NCBI GenBank assembly: GCA_025997655.1
Contig: BNUW01000038.1
Coordinates: 1-18,623 of the forward strand
DNA from: Spirochaetia bacterium
Lineage (GTDB): Bacteria; Spirochaetota; Spirochaetia; Treponematales; Breznakiellaceae
Length of the DNA: 18,623 nucleotides
Reading direction: 5' to 3'
The position numbers and the translations under genes were made by a program. Positions 11,756-18,623 of this stretch are shown piece by piece (positions within the stretch are counted from its first letter, which is position 1; the number at the start of each line of letters is the position of its first letter). The notes below the pieces were generated by a model. The model worked only from the letters and a program-made list of their open reading frames with translations. It ran no database searches and was not told the DNA's origin.

Positions 11756-14059
11756 CTATTGCGCAACCACCGCCAGCCCCCCCTCCCGTAAAATCTTCCA
11801 TGCTTTTTTCACCGCATTATCTCCCAGAAGCCGCGCCAGTTTCCGGTAAAAGTCGGCGGCCGGAAGCCCATCACCATGGGCCGTTTCTTTTAGCAATGCC
11901 TGTACCGCCGCCGCTTTCTCCGGGGCTAGCCGCAGCCGCCGGTCTTCCAGCCGCCATCGCCAAAAGAGGGATGTCCCATGGGCGGAGTTTGGCGCCCCCG
12001 GCAGCTGGACCACCGGCTTTGAGCTCAGGAAAAGTACCCGGTCAACTTTGCCGGCGGTACTTGTATCAGTACCCGGTTCCGGAATTGCAGCACGCTTGTG
12101 ATCCCGGTTCCGGGCATAGGCGTCCAGTAGTCCCGGTATCAGGTCCGTCGCTACGCCGGGCTTGGGGACTGCAAAGGGGAAGCCCTGCTCTATCGGTACG
12201 GCAGTGTCCCCCGCCATCCAGGATGCCAGGAGCCGGTCCAGTCCTTCGGTAAATTTATCGAAGCCCTCCTCGCCGTCAAAGGACAGATCGTTCAGGGCAA
12301 AGATGCCATCATCCTCCGCATCCCCCTTTACCGCCAGTTCCGGGTGGCCGCCCCGTTTCCATTCGGCGTAGATCCGGGAATGGCGGGTTAGGACGAACTT
12401 ATGCCAGAAGGCGGAGTCCAGGAGGCCCGCCGCAAAGAGCTGGCGCAGTATTTCTGCAGAGTCGATGATCTCCTGGTCATCCTGATCCCAATAGCCGTAG
12501 ATAAGGTAGGCATGGGTCAGGATGCCCGCTTCCTTAAACGCGGCGCAGGCATTAACCACATCCCGGAGGCCGATGCCCTTGCCGATACGCGTAAAGCCCG
12601 CTTCGGCGGCCACCTCAATCCCCCCGGAAACCCCTATCAATCCTCCGGCGGCAAGGATCGCCGCAAGGTCGGGGGTAAAATCCTTCTCAAACCGGATGTT
12701 CCCCCAGAAGATCAAAGGCTGCGTATGCTGCCCCGGCTGTCCCGCCTCCCGGTTCAGCAGGGCGAGGCGCAATAGGGAATCAGGCGGGGCAGCCTCGTCT
12801 ACCAGGTGTATTCCCCGGACGCCGGTTTTTTCCGCCTGGTCTGTCAGATGCCGGAAGAGGGCTTCCGGTTCCAGGGGCTCAAAGTTTCGGATATAGTCGA
12901 GCCCCACATCGCAGAAAGCGCAGGCGTGCCAGTAACAGCCGTGAGCCAGGTATGCCTTGAGCCAACGGCCATCGGACCAGAGGCGGTGCATGGGGTTGGC
13001 GTCGTCCACCGGGCGGAGGTAGCGGGAAAAGTCCACGGCGCGGTAGTCGGGGAATGTGGAAGAGGATATACCGTCAATAGTACTGGGGGGTGACGGGGGA
13101 GATGCGGTGTCTACTCCCGGCCCCGTTATTATGCGGGCATCAAGCGAGGAGCGGTGTTTGGTCTTGTAGAGCGGCGTGGTCCCTTGGGCATCCCCCTGGA
13201 GGGTGTGCTCCAGGATGGCTGTTAGGGAACCGTAGCCACGGTCGAAGGACAGGTAATCGAAGTAGTCGAAGAATTTCGGTTCATCCATAAAGCGGAGTTC
13301 CGTGTTCACATAACCGCCTCCGGCGATGGTGATTACCCGGTCTCCGTAGCGCGCCTTGGCGGAAGCCGCGCAGACAAGCGCCCCGGCGAGGCAGCCGGGG
13401 AAGGGGATGGTAGCGCCGATCACCAAGGTTTGTGTGCCACGGACCAGGCTATCCCATTGTTCATCCAGCAGGGGCCGGTAGAATTCCCGCATGATATAGC
13501 CGTTGAGTCCCTGCTCCACTGCGGAAAAGTCCCGAAATCTGGCGCCGGTATTGCAGGCTATGCTGGGGACATAGCGGATAAGGCTGAAGGAGGGGTCCAC
13601 CGTGACGGTGATAAAGTCCGCCAGATCCGCCAGGAGCTTGCTTGCCAGGAGGGGCGCGGTATCCGGCGGGGGATTGGCGTTCAGGGAATCAAGGCAGGCG
13701 TCGAACCGGGGGCCGCTGGGGAGAATGCCGTTTGCCAGGGCCAGGAGGTGGCCGAACTCCCGGTCATTGCCCCTAAGAAAATCAATCAACCGGTCTATAC
13801 AGGACAGCCATCGGTCTTCCTCGGAGAGGAAACGGCCTATATTATAGGAAACAGTCTCGTTAATTACGTTTGGCTTATCCGCATCGGCAAAGATACGCTT
13901 CAGCCCGGCACGGCAGAAGATCCGTTCAAAGAGGGCTATGGAATGATCCCATACACTGGTTTGGAAGCCCCGCCCTTCAAGGAAGGTTTTTAGGTAGTAG
14001 GGGGCGGGGTAGGGGGTGTTGAGCTGTACCAGGGGCGGCTGAACCAGACAGATCCTCAT
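11756..14059 (-). CDS. Cobalamin-binding-type radical SAM protein
   Basis: 767 residues. The N-terminus (MRICLVQPPLVQLNTPYPAPYYL) and the middle (IAGGGYVNTELRF, YFDYLSFDRGYGSLTAIL) match the B12-binding-like domain of class B radical SAM enzymes. The cluster motif is HGCYWHACAFCD with Cys375, Cys380 and Cys383, spaced CX4CX2C rather than the usual CX3CX2C; this spacing is known in some B12 radical SAM groups. Further family features are VRGIHLVDEAAPP, FWGNIRFEKDF, GVSGGIEVAAEAG and LTHAYLIYGYWDQ. The ~190-residue C-terminal part is not recognised. The reaction is unknown: methylation of an unreactive carbon, RiPP modification or lipid chemistry are options. The start overlaps the stop of the four-Cys gene (ATGA), so the two are co-expressed. 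Confidence 0.85.
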   Translation of the reverse strand: MRICLVQPPLVQLNTPYPAPYYLKTFLEGRGFQTSVWDHSIALFERIFCRAGLKRIFADADKPNVINETVSYNIGRFLSEEDRWLSCIDRLIDFLRGNDREFGHLLALANGILPSGPRFDACLDSLNANPPPDTAPLLASKLLADLADFITVTVDPSFSLIRYVPSIACNTGARFRDFSAVEQGLNGYIMREFYRPLLDEQWDSLVRGTQTLVIGATIPFPGCLAGALVCAASAKARYGDRVITIAGGGYVNTELRFMDEPKFFDYFDYLSFDRGYGSLTAILEHTLQGDAQGTTPLYKTKHRSSLDARIITGPGVDTASPPSPPSTIDGISSSTFPDYRAVDFSRYLRPVDDANPMHRLWSDGRWLKAYLAHGCYWHACAFCDVGLDYIRNFEPLEPEALFRHLTDQAEKTGVRGIHLVDEAAPPDSLLRLALLNREAGQPGQHTQPLIFWGNIRFEKDFTPDLAAILAAGGLIGVSGGIEVAAEAGFTRIGKGIGLRDVVNACAAFKEAGILTHAYLIYGYWDQDDQEIIDSAEILRQLFAAGLLDSAFWHKFVLTRHSRIYAEWKRGGHPELAVKGDAEDDGIFALNDLSFDGEEGFDKFTEGLDRLLASWMAGDTAVPIEQGFPFAVPKPGVATDLIPGLLDAYARNRDHKRAAIPEPGTDTSTAGKVDRVLFLSSKPVVQLPGAPNSAHGTSLFWRWRLEDRRLRLAPEKAAAVQALLKETAHGDGLPAADFYRKLARLLGDNAVKKAWKILREGGLAVVAQ

Positions 14060-14280
14060 TCAAAGCCATCCTTAAGCCGGAAGCTGGGGCAGTGGGCGCC
14101 GGTGGCGCGGAATACCTCAACCGAGGGGATATTCCGGCTCTTTATGCCGAAGACCGTACAGGAGCGGGGGAAGGCCGGCTCCCAGGTCACCTTGAAGTAG
14201 ACGCATTTGAGGCAGTCCGGGGCGCGGGGTTTGTCAGATTTCTGCCCTTCCATACCCTCCGATTGTAGCCCCTCACTCAT
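14056..14280 (-). CDS. Small four-cysteine protein, partner of the radical SAM gene
   Basis: 74 residues from ATG at 14280; a GTG three codons upstream (14289) and an ATG nine codons downstream (14253) are alternatives. Counted from the GTG, cysteines 26, 29, 44 and 67 (CLKCVYFKVTW, FPRSC, GAHCPSF) could bind Zn or an Fe-S cluster. I have an impression of similar short proteins, with TWEP.FPR.C and PS.EV...TG..C, in other treponemes, but no function is known to me. No signal peptide is seen. The stop overlaps the start of the radical SAM gene by four bases, so a shared task is likely: substrate presentation, metal donation or electron transfer. Confidence 0.7.
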   Translation of the reverse strand: MSEGLQSEGMEGQKSDKPRAPDCLKCVYFKVTWEPAFPRSCTVFGIKSRNIPSVEVFRATGAHCPSFRLKDGFE

Positions 14281-14305
14281 CCCCAACACAAGGGCGATTA
14301 TCGCA

Positions 14306-14335
14306 TTGACGGCATACCCTCTTCCAAGCTATTCT
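14306..14335 (+). promoter_or_regulatory. Promoter of ptsI, close to the start codon
   Basis: TTGACG (14306-14311) and TATTCT (14330-14335) are separated by 18 bases. Transcription should begin near 14341-14343, so the ATG at 14344 would be at or within a few bases of the 5' end. No Shine-Dalgarno sequence is present before the ATG (CTTAAACCAC). Confidence 0.55.
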
Positions 14336-14343
14336 TAAACCAC

Positions 14344-16089
14344 ATGAAAAAGCTAACCGGCGTTTCCGTATCCCCGGGTATCGTTATCGGTAAACACTTC
14401 CTCTACCAGGGCAGCGAGTTCCAGGACATCCCCCGGTATGCTATCGGGAAGAACCAGGTTGACGGCGAATGGCGGCGGCTCCTTGCGGCCACGGAAGAGG
14501 CGGCGGCGGATGTGCGGGACCTCCATGACAAGGCGGTCCGCGAAATGAGCAAGGATAAGGCGGATATCTTCGAAGCCCACCTGATGATGCTGGAGGATAC
14601 GGAGTTCCAGGCCCAGATAAAGGAACGGCTGGAGGCGGACCGTGAGAATATTGAATGGATAGTCTGGGACATCTCCCGGGAGATTGCCGCGAAGATGCTG
14701 TCCTCCCCTGACCCCTACTTCCGGGAGCGCGCGGGGGATGTCGCCGATGTGTCCCGAAGGCTCATGCATAAGCTCATGGGGATAAAGGAGTTTTCCCTGG
14801 CGGACCTGGCCGAGGATGTCATCCTGGTTGCCCACGACCTCCTGCCTTCGGAAGTGCTGTCCATGAACAAGGAGCGGGTTAAGGGGATTGCCATGGACAT
14901 GGGGGGCCGGACTTCCCACACGGCAATTCTCGCCAAGGCTTTCGGAATACCGGCGGTGCTGGGGCTTTCTTCTATCACCCGGGAACTCAATGCCGGGGAT
15001 ATCCTGGCGCTGGACGGCGGTTCCGGTCAGGTGATTATCAATCCTACAAAGGCTTCCCTGCTTAAATACGCGGATGCCGGTAAGCGGTACCGGCGGAACC
15101 GGGACAAGCTCCTTGCCCAGGCGGAGCTTCCTGCGGAAACTAAGGACGGTCACCGGGTACTCCTCAAGGCGAATATTGAGCTGCCCGAGGAAGCGGAGCA
15201 GTCCCTGCGATACGGAGCCGAGGGCATAGGGCTCTATCGTTCCGAATTCCTCTTTCTTACCCCCGGCCAGGCTGCGGAGGAAGAATGGCAGTACCAGGCC
15301 TATAGCTCGGTGTTGAAAGCCATGGGCGACAGGCCGGTGACCATCAGAACCCTGGATGTGGGGGGCGATAAGGTGTCCTCCAATGTCCCCGCCCCATCGG
15401 ATGGTGATAAGAACCCGCTCCTGGGCTGGCGGGCTATTCGTATGTGCCTTGCCCTGCCGGATTTCTTTAAGACCCAGCTTAGGGCCATCCTCCGCTCCAG
15501 TGTTCACGGCAAGGTGAAGATCATGTTTCCCATGATCTCCGGCATTGAGGAACTTGAGCAGGCTTTAACGCTCCTGGAGGAGGCGAGGGCGGAATGTCTT
15601 GCTAAGAAGCAGCGTTTTGCCAAAACGATAGAGGTGGGGATCATGATAGAAGTTCCCTCCGCCGCGATGAGTGCGGATATCCTGGCCCGTAAGTCGGACT
15701 TCTTCTCCATCGGGACCAACGACCTGCTCCAATACACCCTGGCGGTTGACCGGGGCAATGAGCGGGTGAGCTACCTTGCCCAGCCCTTTCACCCGGCGGT
15801 GCTCCGGCTCCTCAAGCAGACCATTGACGCCGCCCATGAGCGGGGGATCAAGGCCGCCATATGCGGGGAATTGGCGGGAGCCCCCTATGCGGCGCCCATA
15901 CTCTTAGGCCTGGGGCTGGACGAGTACAGCATGACCGCCTCGGCTATCCCCCAGGTTAAGCGGATTATCCGGGGGACCACCCTGGAGGACTGCCGCACCC
16001 TGGCGGAAAAAGCCCTGGCGAACAGCTCCTACAAGCAGACCGATGCCCTGGTTAAGACATGGATGGCCGACCATTTCCCTGATAAGTGA
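14344..16089 (+). CDS. ptsI: Phosphoenolpyruvate-protein phosphotransferase (PTS enzyme I)
   Basis: 581-residue cytosolic enzyme that takes phosphate from PEP and passes it to HPr. Start MKKLTGVSVSPGIVIGK is typical. The phosphorylated residue is His192 in GGRTSHTAILAKAFGIPAVLG. The PEP-binding barrel has TIRTLDVGGDK (Arg binding PEP), IGTNDLLQYTLAVDRGNE and the catalytic Cys507 in AAICGELAG. Length fits the family (about 575). No HPr gene or sugar-specific enzyme II is next to it; in spirochaetes PTS parts are often incomplete and serve regulation, which may apply here. The gene is followed by der after 13 bases. Confidence 0.96.
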   Translation: MKKLTGVSVSPGIVIGKHFLYQGSEFQDIPRYAIGKNQVDGEWRRLLAATEEAAADVRDLHDKAVREMSKDKADIFEAHLMMLEDTEFQAQIKERLEADRENIEWIVWDISREIAAKMLSSPDPYFRERAGDVADVSRRLMHKLMGIKEFSLADLAEDVILVAHDLLPSEVLSMNKERVKGIAMDMGGRTSHTAILAKAFGIPAVLGLSSITRELNAGDILALDGGSGQVIINPTKASLLKYADAGKRYRRNRDKLLAQAELPAETKDGHRVLLKANIELPEEAEQSLRYGAEGIGLYRSEFLFLTPGQAAEEEWQYQAYSSVLKAMGDRPVTIRTLDVGGDKVSSNVPAPSDGDKNPLLGWRAIRMCLALPDFFKTQLRAILRSSVHGKVKIMFPMISGIEELEQALTLLEEARAECLAKKQRFAKTIEVGIMIEVPSAAMSADILARKSDFFSIGTNDLLQYTLAVDRGNERVSYLAQPFHPAVLRLLKQTIDAAHERGIKAAICGELAGAPYAAPILLGLGLDEYSMTASAIPQVKRIIRGTTLEDCRTLAEKALANSSYKQTDALVKTWMADHFPDK

Positions 16090-16102
16090 AGGACCCGCAC
16101 TA

Positions 16103-17503
16103 ATGGAATTTGACACCCGTGACAAGTACCGGAATCTCCCTACGGTAGTCCTGGCCGGCCGTCCCAACGTGGGCAAATCCACCCTTTTCAACCGGCTCCT
16201 CCACCGGCGCCGCGCCATCACCGACCCGACCCCGGGGGTGACCCGGGACCCGGTGGCCATGGACGCCTTTATCAACGGGAAACCGCTGCGGCTCATGGAT
16301 ACCGGCGGCTTCAAGCTGGACAGGAAAGCCAATGGCGGCAGGGACATCCCCGACGACACCTTGGACGATCTGGTGGTGGAAAAAACCCTGGCTGCCCTGG
16401 AAAGCGCGGATCTCATCCTCCTCATCCTGGAAGCGGGGGCTTTGACGCCCGAGGACGAGGAGTTCATCACTCTCCTGCGGCCCTATCAGAACAAACTCCT
16501 GGCGGTGGTGAACAAGACCGAGGGGGGCCGCCGGGAAAACGAGTCCTGGAACATTCTTTCCTACGGCTTCGACCGGGTTTGGATGATCTCCGCCGAGCAC
16601 GGGGACAATGTGGGGGACCTGGAGGAAGCCATCGTCGCCCGGCTTGACTTCACTAAGGTTGAGCTTGAGGATACGCCGGACAAACGGCCCATCAGAATAG
16701 CTATTGTGGGGAAACCCAACACGGGGAAGTCCACCCTGTCAAACCGCCTCACCGCAACGGCTGCCTCCATTGTGAGTGACATTCCCGGTACCACTCGGGA
16801 TGTGGTAGAGGGCTGGTTTGTGTACAAGAACCGGGCGTTCCAGGTTTTAGACACTGCGGGGATACGCCGGAAGAGTAAGGTGACGGAGAACATCGAATAC
16901 TATTCGGTGAATCGGGCCATTAAGACCATGGACGATGCAGACATCGTGTTTCTGTTGATAGACGCCCAGGATGGGCTGTCTGATCAGGACAAGAAGATCG
17001 CCGCCCTGGCGGATGAGCGGGGCAGGGGGATCATCATGGTCCTTAACAAATGGGACACCATGCCGGAGGTGAAAAACACCTTTACGGCGGTTCAGGACCG
17101 GATACACTTTCTCTTTGGGCAGATGGAGTACGCCCCCATCATGCCGGTCAGCGCCCGTGATGGTACCGGCATTAACGAGCTGCTTAATACCGCTATCCGG
17201 ATGCACGCCCAGCTTAACCTCCACACCGATACGGGGCCCCTGAACCAGGCCCTGGAACGCTGGCTTGCGGAGTCTCCGCCCCCTGCGGGTCCTCAAACCC
17301 GGTTTAAGTTGAAGTACGCCGTTCAGGTTTCGGATAACCCCGTGCGGTTTGTCTTCTTCGCTTCCCGTCCGGCGGCGGTGAGCCAGTCCTATGTCAGCTA
17401 TCTGCGGAACAAGATGCGCCGGGATTTGGGCTATTCCCTCATTCCCATAGGCATAGAAATCCGCGCCTCCGCCAAGGCGCCTTCGCATAAGGGGCGGCAT
17501 TGA
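16103..17503 (+). CDS. der: Ribosome-assembly GTPase Der (EngA)
   Basis: 466-residue tandem GTPase acting in 50S ribosomal subunit assembly. First G domain: GRPNVGKS (19-26), PGVTRDP, DTGGFK, and NKTE (137-140) in the place of NKxD. Second G domain: GKPNTGKS (203-210), PGTTRDVV, DTAGIRRKSK, NKWD (315-318), with SARDGTG as G5. A KH-like C-terminal domain follows (RFKLKYAVQVSDNPVRFVFF). ATG 16103 was preferred over the upstream in-frame start inside ptsI because it gives the normal N-terminus before the first P-loop. The Shine-Dalgarno sequence is weak (GAAGGA, 16088-16093). It is probably transcribed with ptsI and the following genes. Confidence 0.96.
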   Translation: MEFDTRDKYRNLPTVVLAGRPNVGKSTLFNRLLHRRRAITDPTPGVTRDPVAMDAFINGKPLRLMDTGGFKLDRKANGGRDIPDDTLDDLVVEKTLAALESADLILLILEAGALTPEDEEFITLLRPYQNKLLAVVNKTEGGRRENESWNILSYGFDRVWMISAEHGDNVGDLEEAIVARLDFTKVELEDTPDKRPIRIAIVGKPNTGKSTLSNRLTATAASIVSDIPGTTRDVVEGWFVYKNRAFQVLDTAGIRRKSKVTENIEYYSVNRAIKTMDDADIVFLLIDAQDGLSDQDKKIAALADERGRGIIMVLNKWDTMPEVKNTFTAVQDRIHFLFGQMEYAPIMPVSARDGTGINELLNTAIRMHAQLNLHTDTGPLNQALERWLAESPPPAGPQTRFKLKYAVQVSDNPVRFVFFASRPAAVSQSYVSYLRNKMRRDLGYSLIPIGIEIRASAKAPSHKGRH

Positions 17504-17506
17504 ACC

Positions 17507-17836
17507 ATGGCGGCCTACGGGATTGGGGATCTGGAAAAGCTCCTGGGGGTAAAGGCCCATGTGATCCGCTACTGGGAAAAGGAAATCCCCCTGATTCAGA
17601 GCCGCCGGGACCTTGGGGGCAGGCGGGTGTACGCTAAACGGGACTTGACGGTCTTCTTCCGGTTGAAGTACCTGCTCTACGACCGGCGCTTTACTATTGA
17701 GGGCGCCCGGGACCAGCTTTTCCGGGAACGTACCGGAGAGGGAGATGGCGGCAGCGATACGGTGCAGAACTTCAAAGCCCACATTGAAGCCCTTCGCTCT
17801 GACCTTTTGGACCTGTACTCCCTGGTACATCACTGA
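17507..17836 (+). CDS. MerR-family transcriptional regulator
   Basis: 109 residues. The N-terminal winged helix-turn-helix is clear: YGIGDLEKLLGVKAHVIRYW, then the wing with RRDLGGRRVYAKRDL. The helical remainder (about 50-109) is short and has no cysteine pattern for metal sensing and no effector domain, so it belongs to the short MerR type. The start lies three bases after the der stop, and its stop overlaps the next start (TGATG). Its targets are unknown; its place in a housekeeping operon is typical of short MerR genes in spirochaetes, as far as I recall. Confidence 0.88.
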   Translation: MAAYGIGDLEKLLGVKAHVIRYWEKEIPLIQSRRDLGGRRVYAKRDLTVFFRLKYLLYDRRFTIEGARDQLFRERTGEGDGGSDTVQNFKAHIEALRSDLLDLYSLVHH

Positions 17837-18623
17837 TGGAACATCTTTTCCCCCCACTGTCCGCAGAAATACGGCGGTACGTGGATGCAATCCCCGCTCT
17901 GGTGGACAAGGTTCTTCCCATCCCCCAACGCTTCCGATCCGGCCTGAGCCGGGATGTGGCGGAACTTTCCCGCTTACTCACCAGCGCTCAGGGTGAACGG
18001 AACGAATCCTACCTTGGGGCCCGCCCGTTTCTTTCGGCTTACCTGCGCTACTTCCTCCCCTGGAACATCTACCGCCTCGCCCGTCTGCTCCCGTCCCTGT
18101 CCCTCCCCCTAAGCGCCAACGCGTCAAATGGACACGCGGCGGCCATCACCGACCTGGGTTCCGGCCCCCTCACCCTGCCCATTGCCCTGTGGATTTCCCG
18201 GCCCGATTTGCGGGGCGTCCCCCTGGAGTTCCACTGCCTGGACCGTACCGGCGCGGCCCTTGATGCGGGGAAGAGCCTCTTTGCGGCCCTGGTCCGTAAA
18301 GATATTTCAACTGCCTGCCCCTGGACCATCAAAACCATTAAGGCTTCCATCGGTGAGCCGGTCCGTTTCCCCAAGGCTGATTTAGTTACCGCAGTAAATC
18401 TGTTTAACGAGCTTTTCCGGAAGCTCCCCCGGACAGGCTCCCTTTCAGCCTTTACCGAAAAGCAAACCCATCTCCTTTCCTCCCTAGCCCTGGACTCGGG
18501 CTCCATCCTGGTGCTTGAACCGGGGGTCCCCCGCTGCGGGGAGTTCATCAGCCTCCTCAGAACAGCCTTTACCGCCAAGGGCCGCCTCCCCTTGTCTCCA
18601 TGCCCCCACACCGGCCCCTGTCC
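17836..18623 (+). CDS. Rsm22-like methyltransferase, 5' part
   Basis: 262 codons from ATG 17836 to the window edge, open throughout; the 3' end is outside. A class I SAM-binding motif is present (ITDLGSGPLTLP, Asp106-Leu-Gly-Ser-Gly). VLEPGVPRCGEFI follows at about residue 220, then SPCPHTGPC with Cys256 and Cys262. The PCPH...C pattern is typical of Rsm22/METTL17-type proteins, whose cysteines hold an Fe-S cluster in the studied eukaryotic members and which help small ribosomal subunit assembly. The bacterial function is unproven. It overlaps the merR-type gene by one base, and shares a ribosome-assembly theme with der. Confidence 0.82.
   Translation, partial: MEHLFPPLSAEIRRYVDAIPALVDKVLPIPQRFRSGLSRDVAELSRLLTSAQGERNESYLGARPFLSAYLRYFLPWNIYRLARLLPSLSLPLSANASNGHAAAITDLGSGPLTLPIALWISRPDLRGVPLEFHCLDRTGAALDAGKSLFAALVRKDISTACPWTIKTIKASIGEPVRFPKADLVTAVNLFNELFRKLPRTGSLSAFTEKQTHLLSSLALDSGSILVLEPGVPRCGEFISLLRTAFTAKGRLPLSPCPHTGPC

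Noticed and set aside
13430..13993. 187-codon + strand ORF opposite the radical SAM gene
   Set aside because: Shadow ORF; the minus-strand B12-type domain is well supported here.
14353..15507. 384-codon minus-strand ORF opposite ptsI
   Set aside because: Shadow of ptsI, with unlikely composition and no domain.
16847..17890. 347-codon minus-strand ORF opposite der and the MerR gene
   Set aside because: Shadow ORF without motifs; Der and MerR domains are clear on the + strand.

Overview
The window looks like chromosome from an acetogenic spirochaete close to the termite-gut species Treponema primitia. The reasons are a Wood-Ljungdahl acs operon (acetyl-CoA synthase, both corrinoid Fe-S protein subunits, methyltransferase), GC-rich coding sequence, and spirochaete-flavoured neighbours: PtsI, Der, a MerR regulator, an Rsm22-type methylase, and a periplasmic binding protein whose signal peptide ends in FAGG. 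The organism assignment is inference; there is no rRNA gene here.

Region 1 (1-5410, + strand) is the 3' part of the acs cluster: acsB (3' end only), acsD, acsC, acsE, then three tightly packed small genes. These are a protein with 56 histidines in its first 123 residues, a CooT-type nickel-binding protein, and a 77-residue protein I do not recognise. Both CO dehydrogenase and acetyl-CoA synthase need nickel, so this tail looks like a nickel storage and delivery module. Hairpins lie in the acsB-acsD gap and in the acsC-acsE gap.

Region 2 (5411-8108, +) is a molybdate ABC transporter, modA-modB-modC, behind a near-consensus sigma-70-type promoter. Molybdenum (or tungsten) is needed by formate dehydrogenase, the first methyl-branch enzyme of the pathway, so metal supply for both branches sits side by side.

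Region 3 (8109-11160) is an accessory strip. It holds a PD-(D/E)XK-like coiled-coil protein flanked by a 21-bp direct repeat, a DinB-family protein, a 5'-truncated PIN/DUF3368 remnant, a four-repeat TPR protein, a truncated small ORF, and a gene apparently broken by an in-frame stop and by insertion of a palindromic element. The DNA from about 9380 to 10965 is visibly richer in A+T than its flanks, which suggests acquired and decaying DNA.

Region 4 (11161-14280) holds a multi-pass membrane protein (+) converging on a two-gene minus-strand operon. That operon encodes a small four-cysteine protein and a 767-residue cobalamin-binding-type radical SAM protein with a CX4CX2C cluster motif.

Region 5 (14281-18623, +) is a compact housekeeping block: ptsI (enzyme I of the PTS, possibly on a nearly leaderless mRNA), der (EngA GTPase), a MerR-family regulator, and an Rsm22-like methyltransferase cut by the window end. 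Gaps here are short or overlapping, so the block is probably one operon. No tRNA, rRNA, CRISPR array or intact insertion sequence was seen.
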